64,000 nucleotides of DNA from Streptomyces griseus (GCF_001715295.1 NZ_MDKB01000005.1:311645-375644); one strand, 5' to 3'. Counted from the first letter of the stretch, positions 15,483 through 24,978 are shown. Numbers and translations: made by a program. Notes: generated from the letters alone by a model not told the origin.

Positions 15483-16664
15483 ATGAGCGACGTTGCCTGG
15501 ATCGCCGTGGGTTCGCTGGTCGTGTGGGTGTGGCTGCTGCTGGGGCAGGGGTTCTTCTGGCGGACCGACCAGCGGCTGCCGCGCCGTGCCGACCCGGTGC
15601 GCTGGCCGTCGGTGGCCGTGATCGTGCCCGCTCGGGATGAGGCCGAGGTGCTGCCGGTGAGCCTTCCGTCGCTGCTCGCCCAGGACTACCCGGGGAAGGC
15701 GGAGATCGTCCTCGTCGACGACTGCAGCACCGACGGCACCGGGGACCTCGCCCGCGCGATGTCCGTACGGCTCGGAGGGCTGCCGCTGACCGTGGTGACG
15801 CCGGGAGCGCCCGAACCCGGCTGGACGGGCAAACTCTGGGCCCTGCGGCACGGCATCGCGCTGGCCCGGCGGCGGAAGCCCGAGTTCCTGCTGCTGACGG
15901 ACGCCGACATCGCCCATGAGCCGGACAGTCTGCGGGAGCTGGTGGCAGCGGCCGGGAGCCCCGGAGCAGGAGGCTTCGACCTGGTGTCGCAGATGGCGCG
16001 GCTGAGGGTGACGAGCACCTGGGAGCGGCTGGTCGTGCCGGCCTTCGTCTACTTCTTCGCCCAGTTGTACCCGTTCCGCCGGGTCAACAGCGCGAGGTCC
16101 CGGACGGCTGCGGCGGCGGGCGGCTGCGTCCTCCTGCGGGCCGGGGCGGCCGAGCGCGCGCGGATCCCCGAGTCCATCCGGCAGGCGGTGATCGACGACG
16201 TGTCACTGGCGCGCGAGGTGCGGCGCGGCGGCGGGCGGATCTGGCTGGGACTCGCGGACCGTGTGGACAGTGTCCGGCCCTATCCCGGGCTGGGCGACCT
16301 GTGGCGGATGATCTCGCGCAGTGCGTACACCCAGTTGCGGCACAGTCCCGGGCTGCTGGCGGGCACGGTCCTGGGACTGGTCCTGGTCTACGTGGTGCCG
16401 CCCGTCACCCTGGTCACCGGGCTGCTGACGGGGGACGCGCCCGCGGCGTGGGCGGGCGGGGCGGCGTGGGCGGTGATGGCGGGGACGTACATGCCGATGC
16501 TCGGGTACTACCGGCAGTCGCTCTGGCTGGCGCCGCTGCTGCCGTTCACCGCGGTGCTCTACCTCCTGATGACGGTGGATTCCGCCGTCCGGCACCACCG
16601 GGGGCGCGGGGCGGCCTGGAAGGGGCGTACGTACGCCCGTCCCGAGGCAGCGCCGGAGCCCTGA
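15483..16664 (+). CDS. hpnB: Hopene-associated glycosyltransferase, HpnB type (GT2)
   Basis: A 393-residue membrane glycosyltransferase: an N-terminal helix (about 5-25), a GT-A domain (about 44-270) with VAVIVPARDEAEVLPVSLPSLLAQDYPG, the nucleotide-binding EIVLVDDCSTDGT and the metal-binding TDADIAH, then three to four C-terminal helices. The segment FWRTDQRLPRR and the internal VNSARSRTAAAAGGCVLLRAGAAERA are characteristic of the HpnB subgroup found with hopanoid biosynthesis genes. No other hopanoid gene is in the window, so its role in hopanoid decoration is by family only. The ATG seems to be leaderless. Confidence 0.9.
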   Translation: MSDVAWIAVGSLVVWVWLLLGQGFFWRTDQRLPRRADPVRWPSVAVIVPARDEAEVLPVSLPSLLAQDYPGKAEIVLVDDCSTDGTGDLARAMSVRLGGLPLTVVTPGAPEPGWTGKLWALRHGIALARRRKPEFLLLTDADIAHEPDSLRELVAAAGSPGAGGFDLVSQMARLRVTSTWERLVVPAFVYFFAQLYPFRRVNSARSRTAAAAGGCVLLRAGAAERARIPESIRQAVIDDVSLAREVRRGGGRIWLGLADRVDSVRPYPGLGDLWRMISRSAYTQLRHSPGLLAGTVLGLVLVYVVPPVTLVTGLLTGDAPAAWAGGAAWAVMAGTYMPMLGYYRQSLWLAPLLPFTAVLYLLMTVDSAVRHHRGRGAAWKGRTYARPEAAPEP

Positions 16665-16682
16665 GGCGGACGGAAGGCGGGG

Positions 16683-17960
16683 TCACTTGCGGCCGGGAGT
16701 CCAGTTCATGCCCCAGCCGTAGGCGGTGTCGACGGTGCGCTGAGGGCTCACTCCGCGCTGGGGGACGAGGTAACGGGCCTCGCGCTGCACGGTGAGGTCG
16801 TGGCCGTCGTTGGTGATCAGCGCGAGTGCGCAGACGGTGGAGGGCACCGTGCACTCGTCGAGCGAGAAGTCGATCGCCGCGCCGTTCTGCGGTTGCAGCG
16901 TCACGGAGGCGTGCAGGTCGGCGAAACTCCGGGCGCCTTCGTAGATGGTCACGAAGATCAGGACGCGGCGCAGCCGGTCCTGGTGGTCGAGGTTGACCGT
17001 GAGGTTCTCGCCCGTGGTGAGAGCGCCGGTGCGGTCGTCCCCGTCGAGGTGGATGTAGGGGGGCCGGCTGAGCGAGCCGAAGGCGTTCCCCAGGGCCTGC
17101 ACCACCCCCTTGCTCCCGTCGGTGAGTTCGTAGAGAGCGCAGAGATCGAGGTCGAGGTCGGCGTGCATGGCGACGGCCCGGCCGAGTTTCGCGCCCCAGC
17201 CCTTGAACTGCTTGCGCACCTCCCAGTTGAGATTGACGCGCAACGCTCCGGACGTGCCGCCCTGTTTCGTCAGCGAGACGGAAGGGGTCTCCTTCGTGAG
17301 AGTGACCTTGGTCAGCCTCACCGGTGGGGCGGCGGGGGGAGCCGTCGGGGGTGCGGGGTGGGACGCCGGGGCCGGGCGCTGCGGGGCCGGTTGCCTCGGC
17401 GCAGGCTGCCGGGGCGGTCGCTGGGGTTCGTCGACGGAGATGCCGAAGTCCGTGGCCAGGCCTTCGAGCCCGGTGTCGTATCCCTGCCCCACGGCCCGGA
17501 ACTTCCAGGCGCCCTGACGCAGGTACAGCTCGCCGAGGATGAAGGCGGTCTCGACCGTGGCGTCCGTGCTCTCGAAGCGCGCGATCTCCGAGCCGTCCGC
17601 CGTGTCCACGATCCGCACGTACAGGCCGGCGACCCGGCCGAAGGCGCCGCCGTCCGCCGAGGCGGCGACGACGACACGGTCGATCACGGGTTCCATGCGG
17701 GAGAAGTCGACGGTGAGGGTGTCCGTCACCCTGTCCGCAGCGGACCGCTTACCTTCGTGGCGCACCGCTCCGGACGAGTGGGCCGGCTGGTTGTAGAAGA
17801 CGAAGTCCGCGTCGTCGCGTACCTTGCCCGAGACGAGAAGGAGCGCGGAGGCGTCCACGTCCGGGGCACCCGGAGCAGCGTGCCAGCCCAGTTCGACCCG
17901 GACGGCCCGAGCCGGTACCGGGACGTTGGTGCCCTTGTGCATGATCATGATCGCCCCCAT
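16683..17960 (-). CDS. TerD-family protein with two TerD-like domains
   Basis: A 425-residue protein: an N-terminal TerD domain (about 5-175; KGTNVPVPARAVRVELGW, DVDASALLLVSGKVRDDADFVFYNQPAHSSGAV, RFESTDATVETAFILGELYLRQGAWKFRAVGQGYDTGLEGLATDFGISVD), a Pro/Ala/Gln linker (about 178-215) and a second, more diverged TerD-like domain (about 218-425; LRVNLNWEV, DLDLDLCALYELTDGSKGVVQALGNAFGS, YIHLDGDDRTG). TerD domains bind Ca2+ and act in tellurite, stress and differentiation phenotypes in Streptomyces. The Asp-rich DLDLDLCALYEL and HLDGDDRTG are likely metal loops. ATGs at 17948 and 17942 would give a more usual M-HKGTNVPV start. It converges on the HpnB gene with an 18-bp gap. Confidence 0.92.
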   Translation of the reverse strand: MGAIMIMHKGTNVPVPARAVRVELGWHAAPGAPDVDASALLLVSGKVRDDADFVFYNQPAHSSGAVRHEGKRSAADRVTDTLTVDFSRMEPVIDRVVVAASADGGAFGRVAGLYVRIVDTADGSEIARFESTDATVETAFILGELYLRQGAWKFRAVGQGYDTGLEGLATDFGISVDEPQRPPRQPAPRQPAPQRPAPASHPAPPTAPPAAPPVRLTKVTLTKETPSVSLTKQGGTSGALRVNLNWEVRKQFKGWGAKLGRAVAMHADLDLDLCALYELTDGSKGVVQALGNAFGSLSRPPYIHLDGDDRTGALTTGENLTVNLDHQDRLRRVLIFVTIYEGARSFADLHASVTLQPQNGAAIDFSLDECTVPSTVCALALITNDGHDLTVQREARYLVPQRGVSPQRTVDTAYGWGMNWTPGRK

Positions 17961-18339
17961 CTCGAGTCCGGCTTCCCGGAGAGTCTCCCGCCACGCGTGT
18001 GACCTGGTTCCAGCGGCTCACGGTCAGGAGTGCGGCGGCCGGCACCGGGCGGCCGATGAGACTCGCGCACTCGCTCCTCACTCGATCATAGGGGCGGTCG
18101 GTGCCCGTTCTCCGGAGGTCGCGCGCGCTCTCCGTGCCGGTCCGCAGTGCGGTGCCGTCGCACCGGACGCGACGCGTCGACCGCCCCGAGGGCGCCGGTA
18201 CTCGTGCCTGTCCGTCGACGGCCGGACGACGGCCGGGGGTGTCCGCCGGTTCCCCGGGCGTGCCCGCGCCGTGGCCGGCCGTCGGCGTCCGGACGACGAC
18301 GAGGACGGTCGGCCGTCGGCGGCACCGGAAGTGGCGGGG
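17961..18339. other. Gap without a recognised gene
   Basis: This 379-bp stretch carries no coding signal I trust. It is rich in CGTCGG/CCGGACGAC runs that form weak imperfect inverted repeats near 18220-18330, downstream of the GNAT gene, where they may serve as its transcription end. Confidence 0.4.
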
Positions 18340-19053
18340 TTACCGGCCGTGCAGCCAGATCCGCAGCGGGCCGACCGGCTCGAAGCCGTGCCGGACGGCT
18401 GCCGCCAGGTCCTCTCCCTGTTCGTAGCCGACCACCGGCAGGGCGGGGAACAGCGTGTGCAGCGCGTCCAGTACGACCGGCCAGGCCACGTCGGGGTCGC
18501 CGCCCCGCGCGAAGACGTTCGAGACGCCGACCACCCGGCGGCTGCGGCTCGCCACCGCGCCGGCGGCCACTCGGCCGTCGGCGGTGTGTCCGGCGAGCAC
18601 GAACGTGGCCGGGTCGTCGAGCAGTTCGGGCCGGAAGAGGTCCGCGTTCCCCTCCCCGTCGTCCCAGGCGAGCGCCCAGGCGCGCAGTGTGTCCGGGTCG
18701 TCCGCGACCGTCCAGTGGAGCTTGGGCGGCGCCGAGGGTGCACGTGGCGGCCGGTGGATCCACTGTGCCTCGAAGAGGAGGTGGAAACCGGCCGCCCTCA
18801 GGTCGAGATCGGCGAAGCTGTCCTTGACCGAGGCGCCGGGCCGGGTGGTGTCGATGCGGGCCGCCAACGCCGTCCCGTCGGCGCCCGGCACGAGCGTCAC
18901 CGCGTCGGGGTGGAAGAGCGGCGTGCGCGAAGGAGCCGCCCAGATCTGGGGCCCGAACGCGCCCTCCACGCCGTGCGACCGGCTCATCGCCGCGCACCAC
19001 TCGGCGTTGTTGTGGGCGGCGGCCTGCACCATGAACTGCTCTGGATCTGTCAC
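18340..19053 (-). CDS. GNAT-like N-acetyltransferase
   Basis: A 237-residue protein whose C-terminal part has the end of a GNAT fold: TFVLAGHTADGRVAAGAVASRSRRVVGVSNVFARGGDPDVAWPVVLDALHTLFPALPVVGYEQGEDLAAAVRHGFEPVGPLRIWLHG. Here beta-4/alpha-3 with a degenerate acetyl-CoA loop is followed by the typical 'GFEPVGPLRIW' strand pair. The N-terminal half (APSRTPLFHPDAVTLVPGADGTALAARID) looks like a diverged second GNAT half. The canonical Q/RxxGxG/A is not clear, so catalysis is uncertain. The start is a GTG without a clear ribosome site. It is an isolated gene. Confidence 0.75.
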   Translation of the reverse strand: MTDPEQFMVQAAAHNNAEWCAAMSRSHGVEGAFGPQIWAAPSRTPLFHPDAVTLVPGADGTALAARIDTTRPGASVKDSFADLDLRAAGFHLLFEAQWIHRPPRAPSAPPKLHWTVADDPDTLRAWALAWDDGEGNADLFRPELLDDPATFVLAGHTADGRVAAGAVASRSRRVVGVSNVFARGGDPDVAWPVVLDALHTLFPALPVVGYEQGEDLAAAVRHGFEPVGPLRIWLHGR

Positions 19054-20092
19054 GAGTCCGGATCATGACGGCCCGGGCCGGGCCGGTCGAGTGCTTTTCC
19101 GTCCTCGCCGCCGGGTGCGGTCGGGCCGCGTACCTCCGGGCGTCCGTGGCACTTCCTGCCGGAGGCGGCGTGACAGGGACGTCGCCGGCGCCGACGGGGC
19201 GGGGACCGGTCAACAAGGTCTTTTGCGCGGGCTGTTCGGGGGCAGGGCGCGTGGCCGCCGGGAGGCGTCGGTGTCGACCGGTGGCTCAGGTGATCAGGCT
19301 CACGTCTTCCCGCGCGGGCCACTGCACCGATAGGGCAGGCCGGTCCCGGCCGGTCCGGACTCCACCACGTCCGCCGGGTCCTCTTCCGGGCGCCGCGTTC
19401 ACCGTGGGGGCCTACGGGCTCCGCCCGTCCCCGCCCGGCCCCCTCTCCGGTGCGGCCGTACTCTCTCGTGCCGCTTGCACGAGCCGCTTTCCGTGGAGGG
19501 ACGGCAGTGCCTGTCCGAAACCTCCGGGCGGGCGGGCCGGTTCGGTGCGTCCGGAGCCTGTTCATGGAACTCCCGGCGCCCCCGAAACGTTTTGCGACCC
19601 CCGCAATGGCATGGCGGGCCCTCGGCAGAAAGAAGGGGAGTGATCGTCCAGCGGCCGGCCGGGAGTGGCGGCGTAAGGGGAGGCCGCTTTCCCGAAACAC
19701 GGTGGATACTTCCCGGAAACAGGTGCACGGCACCGCCCGCCGGCCATGGGTGATCGTATGCGCCGGGGCGTGGCGACCGGGCCGCCCGGCGGGGCGCCCG
19801 GGGCGGCAAGTAGCCGTGACACGAGGTGTTCTCGTGAAGATCCTGCGGCCTGTGGTCGCCCGCGCCCGGCGGCGAAGCTGTCCCCTACAGCGGGTGACAC
19901 GTGAATGTGGCCCTTTGTAGCCTCTCCGCCACTTCCCGTCAGCCGAGGACAGCCGTCGACGGAAAAGCCAGCCGTTGTTAACAGGGGCTTTAACCGTGTT
20001 TCTGGAGGTCGGACAGACAGAACCAGCATAAAACGGATAACCCCAAAACTGGGACTCCCCAATCAGCACATCGTGGGCTTAACTTATGTGTC
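19054..20092. other. 1-kb region without a confident gene; upstream region of the DUF6643-type gene
   Basis: No open frame here has convincing composition or similarity. The first 700 bp are GC-rich; the last 200 bp (about 19890-20092) fall sharply in GC and contain GTTAAC (19977-19982), TTTAACC and several A-rich runs, the signature of a regulatory region. A small hairpin ACGAG/CTCGT lies near 19820-19836. TAACTT at 20080-20085 ends 7 nt before the next ATG and is the probable -10 of that gene. I looked for a riboswitch and for a non-coding RNA fold and could not support one by eye. Confidence 0.5.
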
Positions 20093-20578
20093 ATGACCTC
20101 CCCCCGCTCCACCTACGGCGGCGGCTACTACGCCGCGCCGTCGTTCCCCGACACCCCGATCTACGACTCCCTGGTCGCCGAGCGGGGTACCCCTCAGATC
20201 GCACCGATCCGAGTCCCCGCCGCCTACGACACCGGCAACAGCTACCTGCCGGCCCTGCCGTCGGCGCTCCCGGCACTGCCCGCCGCCCCGTCCCAGCCCA
20301 CCGGGTCCTACGGCTACCCGCAGCAGACGGCGCAGCCGCAGTACCAGAACGCGGGGATGCAGCAGGCACCGATGATGCAGCCCGCACAGCTGCAGCACGC
20401 ACCGGCGCCGTACATCCCGCAGCAGCCCGCCGCGCCCCGCGGTTACCAGCCGCAGCCCCAGCAGCCGCGGCCCGGCACGGGGTACGAGGCGATGCGTCCC
20501 GCCGCGCCGAGGCCCGCCCCGGCGCCCTCCGCCTACGAGGACCCGTACAACCGCCCGTACCAGGGCCGGGGGTACTGA
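20093..20578 (+). CDS. Pro/Gln/Tyr-rich DUF6643-type protein
   Basis: A 161-residue low-complexity protein starting MTSPRSTYGGGYYAAPSFPDTPIYDSLVAERGTPQIAPIRVPAAYD and continuing as Pro-, Gln-, Ala- and Tyr-rich repeats (YGYPQQTAQPQYQ, PAQLQHAPAPYIPQQ, GYQPQPQQPRPGTGYE) to NRPYQGRGY. The N-terminus is strongly conserved in streptomycetes and matches what I know as DUF6643; the function is unknown. It has no signal peptide or membrane helix, and the composition suggests an intrinsically disordered protein. No ribosome site precedes the ATG, and TAACTT lies 7 nt upstream, so it is probably leaderless. The long AT-richer upstream region suggests regulated expression. Confidence 0.88.
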   Translation: MTSPRSTYGGGYYAAPSFPDTPIYDSLVAERGTPQIAPIRVPAAYDTGNSYLPALPSALPALPAAPSQPTGSYGYPQQTAQPQYQNAGMQQAPMMQPAQLQHAPAPYIPQQPAAPRGYQPQPQQPRPGTGYEAMRPAAPRPAPAPSAYEDPYNRPYQGRGY

Positions 20579-20624
20579 GCGGGCACGACGGCCCGTCACC
20601 GGAGGTGACTGGCACAATGGGCGC

Positions 20625-21449
20625 ATGATCTCTCCCGTGGTCAGGGACGTCTGCGTCCACCCGGTGAAGGCGCTGGCGGCGTGCGCGGTCGACGAGGCCG
20701 CCGTCGAGCCATGGGGACTCGGCGGTGACCGGCGGTGGATGCTGATCGACCGCGACGGCACGGCGGTGACGCAACGTCAGGAGCCGCGGCTGGCCCTGTT
20801 GTCGGCCCGGCCGCTGCCGGGCGGCGGAGTCACGTTGTCGGCGCCCGGCAGCGCGTCGCTGGTGGTGGACGTGCCCGATCCGGTCCGCACGGTGGTCACG
20901 GAGCTGTTCAGGAGCAAGGTCGAGGTCGTGGAGGCCGCCGAGGCCGCGCACGCCTGGTTCGGCGCCCGTCTGGGGGCAGAGGTCCGGCTGGTCCATCTCG
21001 ACGCGCCGGCCCGTCGCAGGCCCATCGATCCGGCCTTCGCGCGCCCGGGCGAAACCGTCTCGCTCGCCGACGGTTTCCCCCTGCTGCTCACCACGCGCGC
21101 ATCGCTGGACGCCCTGAACGAGCTGGTGGCGCAGGGCGATCACCCGGCGGAGGGCCCGCTTCCGATGAACCGCTTCCGGCCGAACGTGGTCGTGGACGGC
21201 ACGGCGCCGTGGGCCGAGGACACGTGGCGGCGGATCGCCATCGGGGAGGTCGTGTTCCGCGTGGTGAAGCCGTGCGGTCGCTGTGTCGTCACCACGACCG
21301 ACCAGCGGACGGCGGAGCGGGGCAGGGAACCCCTGCGTACGCTCGCCCGTCACCGGCGGTCGGGCCAGGGCCCGCTGTTCGGTCAGAACCTCGTTCCCGA
21401 CACCACGGGCGTGATCCGGGTGGGGGACGCGGTGCGCGTCCTGGACTGA
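20625..21449 (+). CDS. MOSC domain-containing protein (YcbX/mARC-like)
   Basis: A 274-residue protein with an N-terminal MOSC beta-barrel domain (about 5-120; VVRDVCVHPVKALAACAVDEAAVEPWGLGGDRRWMLIDRDG) and a C-terminal MOSC domain (about 120-272). The conserved molybdenum-ligating Cys is in VVKPCGRCVVTTTDQRTAER, followed by GQGPLFGQNLVPDTTGVIRVGD. These proteins bind the molybdenum cofactor and reduce N-hydroxylated compounds or act in sulfur transfer; no redox partner domain is fused. CACAAT lies 6 nt before the ATG, again suggesting a leaderless message. Confidence 0.93.
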   Translation: MISPVVRDVCVHPVKALAACAVDEAAVEPWGLGGDRRWMLIDRDGTAVTQRQEPRLALLSARPLPGGGVTLSAPGSASLVVDVPDPVRTVVTELFRSKVEVVEAAEAAHAWFGARLGAEVRLVHLDAPARRRPIDPAFARPGETVSLADGFPLLLTTRASLDALNELVAQGDHPAEGPLPMNRFRPNVVVDGTAPWAEDTWRRIAIGEVVFRVVKPCGRCVVTTTDQRTAERGREPLRTLARHRRSGQGPLFGQNLVPDTTGVIRVGDAVRVLD

Positions 21450-21698
21450 CGGCCGCGTCCGCACACGACACCGGCACGTACGACACCGGCACCTGCACAC
21501 CGGCGCGGGCACGGGCACGGGCACCCACGGCAGCCCCTGCGAAGCCGGGCCGGTGCGCCACCCGCCCCGGGAACCGGCGGGCGGGGGCGGGGCGTTGGAG
21601 TGCGTGAGGGTTCCGGCCTCGTGAGGTTGCTCTCTCCTCACCGCTCACGCGGGCACGCCGGAGCCGAACCGGGTCATGACGGATACGGAAGGGGGCGC

Positions 21699-22316
21699 GT
21701 GGCCGTGCGAGCGCTTCTGGGGATCCGGCGGTGGCGGCACAATCCCCTGTGCAGGCCCACCGACCGCCACGAGGCATGGGCGGCGCTGGCCGCTCTGCTC
21801 CTGATGGTTCTGGGGGCGCCCGCTCTCGGGTTGCTCTGCGGATCGTTCGCCGACGGCGCCCTCCAGCAGGCGGCACGCGCGCAGCGCGCACACCGCCACC
21901 TCACCACGGCCGTCGTGCTGCGCGAGCCCTCCGGGGCGTCGCGCTTCACCCAGGACCAGGAGTCCGCCGTCGCGGGAGACGTCACGCACACCTCCCTGAC
22001 GGCCGCCTGGAAGGCCCCGGACGGTTCCGGCCGTACGGGCAGGGTCTCGACGGCCTCCCGGGCCACCGCGCCCGGCGACCGGATACGGATCTGGACCGAC
22101 GACCGGGGCCGCCCCGCGCTGCGCCCCATGGACGCGTCCACCGCCCGCACCCACGCGGTGCTGGCGGGCATCGGCGTCACGCTGCTCGCCGCCGGTCTGG
22201 TGGAAACGGCCCGCAGACTGACCGTCCGGCGCATGACGCGGCTGCGGTACGTCCGGCTCGACAGGGCGTGGGCCGCGGCGGGGCCCGACTGGGGCAGGAC
22301 GGGGACGGGCGGCTGA
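21699..22316 (+). CDS. Rv1733c-like two-helix membrane protein
   Basis: A 205-residue protein with an N-terminal RRWRHNPLCRPTDRHEAWAALAALLLMVLGAPALGLLCGSF (basic motif then helix 1), an extracytoplasmic beta-rich region of about 100 residues (TAVVLREPSG...AWKAPDGSGRTGRVSTASRATAPGDRIRIWTDDRGRPALRP) and a second helix (AVLAGIGVTLLAAGLVETARRL) with a short basic tail. This is the layout of mycobacterial Rv1733c-like membrane proteins, whose role is unknown. The GTG at 21699 follows GGAAGGGGG; a second in-frame GTG at 21705 is possible. It lies upstream of the beta-helix/AAA gene on the same strand with a 226-bp gap. Confidence 0.82.
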   Translation: MAVRALLGIRRWRHNPLCRPTDRHEAWAALAALLLMVLGAPALGLLCGSFADGALQQAARAQRAHRHLTTAVVLREPSGASRFTQDQESAVAGDVTHTSLTAAWKAPDGSGRTGRVSTASRATAPGDRIRIWTDDRGRPALRPMDASTARTHAVLAGIGVTLLAAGLVETARRLTVRRMTRLRYVRLDRAWAAAGPDWGRTGTGG

Positions 22317-22542
22317 CACCGGGGTAGGCGGCGGACGTATCCCCGGCATCATCCTCACGAACCGTCCGAAGCGGACGCGACGACGGCCGCCCCGTCAACC
22401 CTCGTCCCTCACGCGCGCTACGGTGGACCGGCCCGCCCGACTCCTCGGCAGGCGGACCCGGAACCGGCGGCACACGGCGGCATCGGCATGCGGGCGGGCA
22501 CGAGGCAGCGCACACGGCACGAGGCGGGGGCACATCAGCACC

Positions 22543-24978
22543 ATGGCACAGGGCACGGTCCAGGTGACGCACACCGGCACATCGCGATGGCGGCGCCGCA
22601 CGGGCGAATACGCTTCCCTCACCGCAGCCCTGGAGGCCGCGGCGGACGGTGACGTCCTGACCGTCGCGCCCGGCACCTACCGGGAGAACCTCGTCCTCCA
22701 CCGCGCGGTGACCCTGCGCGGTCCCGAGGGGTCCGTCGGTTCGGTGCGGATCGCACCGGTCGACGGTGTACCCCTGACCGTCCGGGCCTCCGCCGTCGTC
22801 CAGGACCTCCACCTGGAGGGCCAGGACTCCGCGGCACCGGCCCTCCTCGTCGAGGACGGCGCTCCCGAGCTGTCGGACCTGCGCATCGTGACGAGGTCGG
22901 CCGTGGGCGTGGAGGTACGGGGCGCCGCCCGGCCCACCGTGCGCCGCTGCACCGTGGACAATCCGGCCGGCGTGGGTATCGCCGTACTCGACGGCGCCGG
23001 GGGCGTGTTCGAGGAGTGCGAGATCGTCTCGGCCGGGCAGTCGGGCGTCTCCGTACGCGACGGCGCCCACCCGAGGCTGGAGCGGTGCCGCGTGCACCAC
23101 GCGTCCGGAGCGGGCCTGAGCGTGACCGGGGAGGGCAGCGGCCTGGAGGCCGTCGGCTGCGAGATCTACGAGATCAAGGGCAGCGGGGTGCAGGTCACCG
23201 CCCGCGGCGCCGCGCACCTCACCGAGTGCACGGTGCACCGCACGTCCGCGGACGGGATCACGCTGGACACCGACGCGGTCCTCACCCTCGCCGACTGCGA
23301 CATCCACGACATCCCGGAGAACGCGGTCGATCTGCGGTCGCGTTCCGTCCTCACCCTGACCCGTTCCACCGTCCGCAGGTTCGGCCGCAACGGCCTCTCG
23401 GTGTGGGACCCGGGCACCCGGGTCGACGCCAACCAGTGCGAGATACACGACAGTACGGGCGACTACCCGGCGGTCTGGGTCAGCGACGGCGCCACGGTGA
23501 TACTCGACTCCTGCCGCGTCCACGACGTCCCGGACGCCCTCTTCGTCCTCGACCGCGGCTCGCGCGCCGACGTCGTGGACAGCGACCTCTCCCAGATCCG
23601 CAACACCGCCGTCTCCGTGAGCGACGGGGCCACCGCCCAGCTCGACGACTGCCGGATCCGCGAGGCGTCCACCGGGGCGTGGTTCCGGGACCACGGAAGC
23701 GGCGGCACCCTGAACAACTGCACCATCGACGCCGCGCAGACCGGCGTCATCGTCACCAAGGGCGCCGATCCGACCATCGAACGGTGCACGGTCACCTCAC
23801 CGGCCGAAGCCGGTTTCTACGTCTCCGCCGAGGGCCGGGGAACGTTCCACAGCTGCCGTGTCACGGGCAGCGAAGGCTACGGCTTCCATGTGATGGACGG
23901 CTGCCGCTCCACCCTCACCCGCTGCCGCACCGAGCGATGCGCCCGCGGTGGCTACGAGTTCGCCGACGGCACCACGCTGCACGGTGAGGGACACCCCGGC
24001 GGTCCGGTGGTGGAGGAGTGCACGAGCGACGAGAGCGGGCTGCGCACCGCTCCCCCGGCCCCCGCCGTCCTGACGGCGACGCAGACCGCACCCGGTCTGC
24101 TGGGCTCGATGCCGGAACAGCGGACCACCACCCCGGCCCCCGTCCCCGCCCCTGCGACCGAACCGGTGCGCGATTCCAGTGCCGTACTCGGCGAACTGGA
24201 CGCGCTGGTCGGCCTGGACAGCGTCAAGCGCGAGGTCCGGGCGCTGACCGACATGATCGAGGTCGGCCGGCGCCGCCGGCTGGCGGGGCTGAAGGCGGCC
24301 TCGGTGCGCCGGCACCTCGTCTTCACCGGATCGCCCGGCACCGGCAAGACCACGGTGGCCCGGCTGTACGGCGAGATCCTGGCCTCGCTCGGGGTGCTGG
24401 AGCACGGCCATCTCGTGGAGGTCTCCCGGGTCGACCTGGTCGGTGAGCACATCGGTTCCACAGCCATCCGGACCCAGGAGGCGTTCGACCGGGCGCGCGG
24501 CGGGGTGCTGTTCGTCGACGAGGCGTACGCGCTGTCGCCCGAGGACTCCGGACGTGATTTCGGCCGTGAGGCCATCGACACGCTGGTCAAGCTGATGGAG
24601 GACCACCGGGACGCGGTGGTGGTGATCGTGGCCGGGTACACGCACGAGATGGAGCGCTTCCTCACCGTCAACCCCGGTGTCGCCTCCCGTTTCTCACGCA
24701 CGATCACGTTCAGCGACTACCTGCCCGAGGAACTGCTGCGGATCGTCGAGCAGCAGTCCCAGGAGCACGAGTACCGTCTGGCGGAGGGGACGGGGGAAGC
24801 GCTGCTCACGTACTTCACCGCGCTTCCCAAGGGCCCGGCCTTCGGCAACGGCCGGACGGCCCGGCAGACCTTCGAGTCGATGGTCGAGCGGCACGCGGGC
24901 CGGGTCGCCCAGCTTCCGGAGCCGAGCACGGACGACCTCACCATGCTCTATCCGGAGGACCTCCCCGGGTTCTCCTGA
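22543..24978 (+). CDS. Right-handed beta-helix / AAA+ ATPase (CbxX-SpoVK/EccA-like) fusion
   Basis: An 811-residue cytoplasmic protein. Residues about 10-505 form a long parallel beta-helix: a short opening unit (ASLTAALEAAADGDVLTVAPGTYRENLVL) then roughly twenty turns with recurring C-x-(I/V)-x(10)-G-(I/V)-x-(I/V) and D-G-A elements. A Pro/Thr linker follows, then an AAA+ module (about 555-811) of the CbxX/SpoVK/EccA type: Walker A GSPGTGKTT at 596-604, Walker B GVLFVDEA at 654-661 and the arginine finger region ASRFSRTITF. The ATG at 22543 gives a usual N-terminus; in-frame codons before it encode only Arg-rich sequence. Fusion of a carbohydrate/protein-binding solenoid to an EccA-like remodelling ATPase suggests a chaperone that recognises a repetitive partner, but the substrate is unknown. 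Its last 31 bp overlap the convergent hydrolase gene. Confidence 0.93.
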   Translation: MAQGTVQVTHTGTSRWRRRTGEYASLTAALEAAADGDVLTVAPGTYRENLVLHRAVTLRGPEGSVGSVRIAPVDGVPLTVRASAVVQDLHLEGQDSAAPALLVEDGAPELSDLRIVTRSAVGVEVRGAARPTVRRCTVDNPAGVGIAVLDGAGGVFEECEIVSAGQSGVSVRDGAHPRLERCRVHHASGAGLSVTGEGSGLEAVGCEIYEIKGSGVQVTARGAAHLTECTVHRTSADGITLDTDAVLTLADCDIHDIPENAVDLRSRSVLTLTRSTVRRFGRNGLSVWDPGTRVDANQCEIHDSTGDYPAVWVSDGATVILDSCRVHDVPDALFVLDRGSRADVVDSDLSQIRNTAVSVSDGATAQLDDCRIREASTGAWFRDHGSGGTLNNCTIDAAQTGVIVTKGADPTIERCTVTSPAEAGFYVSAEGRGTFHSCRVTGSEGYGFHVMDGCRSTLTRCRTERCARGGYEFADGTTLHGEGHPGGPVVEECTSDESGLRTAPPAPAVLTATQTAPGLLGSMPEQRTTTPAPVPAPATEPVRDSSAVLGELDALVGLDSVKREVRALTDMIEVGRRRRLAGLKAASVRRHLVFTGSPGTGKTTVARLYGEILASLGVLEHGHLVEVSRVDLVGEHIGSTAIRTQEAFDRARGGVLFVDEAYALSPEDSGRDFGREAIDTLVKLMEDHRDAVVVIVAGYTHEMERFLTVNPGVASRFSRTITFSDYLPEELLRIVEQQSQEHEYRLAEGTGEALLTYFTALPKGPAFGNGRTARQTFESMVERHAGRVAQLPEPSTDDLTMLYPEDLPGFS

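Noticed and set aside
12239..15640. Very long open frame on the plus strand over lnt, PH-like and racemase genes
   Set aside because: Its translation is Gly/Arg/Asp-rich without domains and it is antisense to three well-recognised genes. Such frames are an effect of extreme GC bias at the third codon position.
19562..20062. 166-codon open frame on the minus strand in the gene-free region
   Set aside because: Mixed composition, no ribosome site, no similarity I can recognise, and it runs into the AT-richer regulatory part.
21459..21520. ACACCGGCAC / CGGGCACGGGCA runs as a regulatory repeat
   Set aside because: Imperfect low-complexity sequence typical of GC-rich spacers, without phasing or symmetry.
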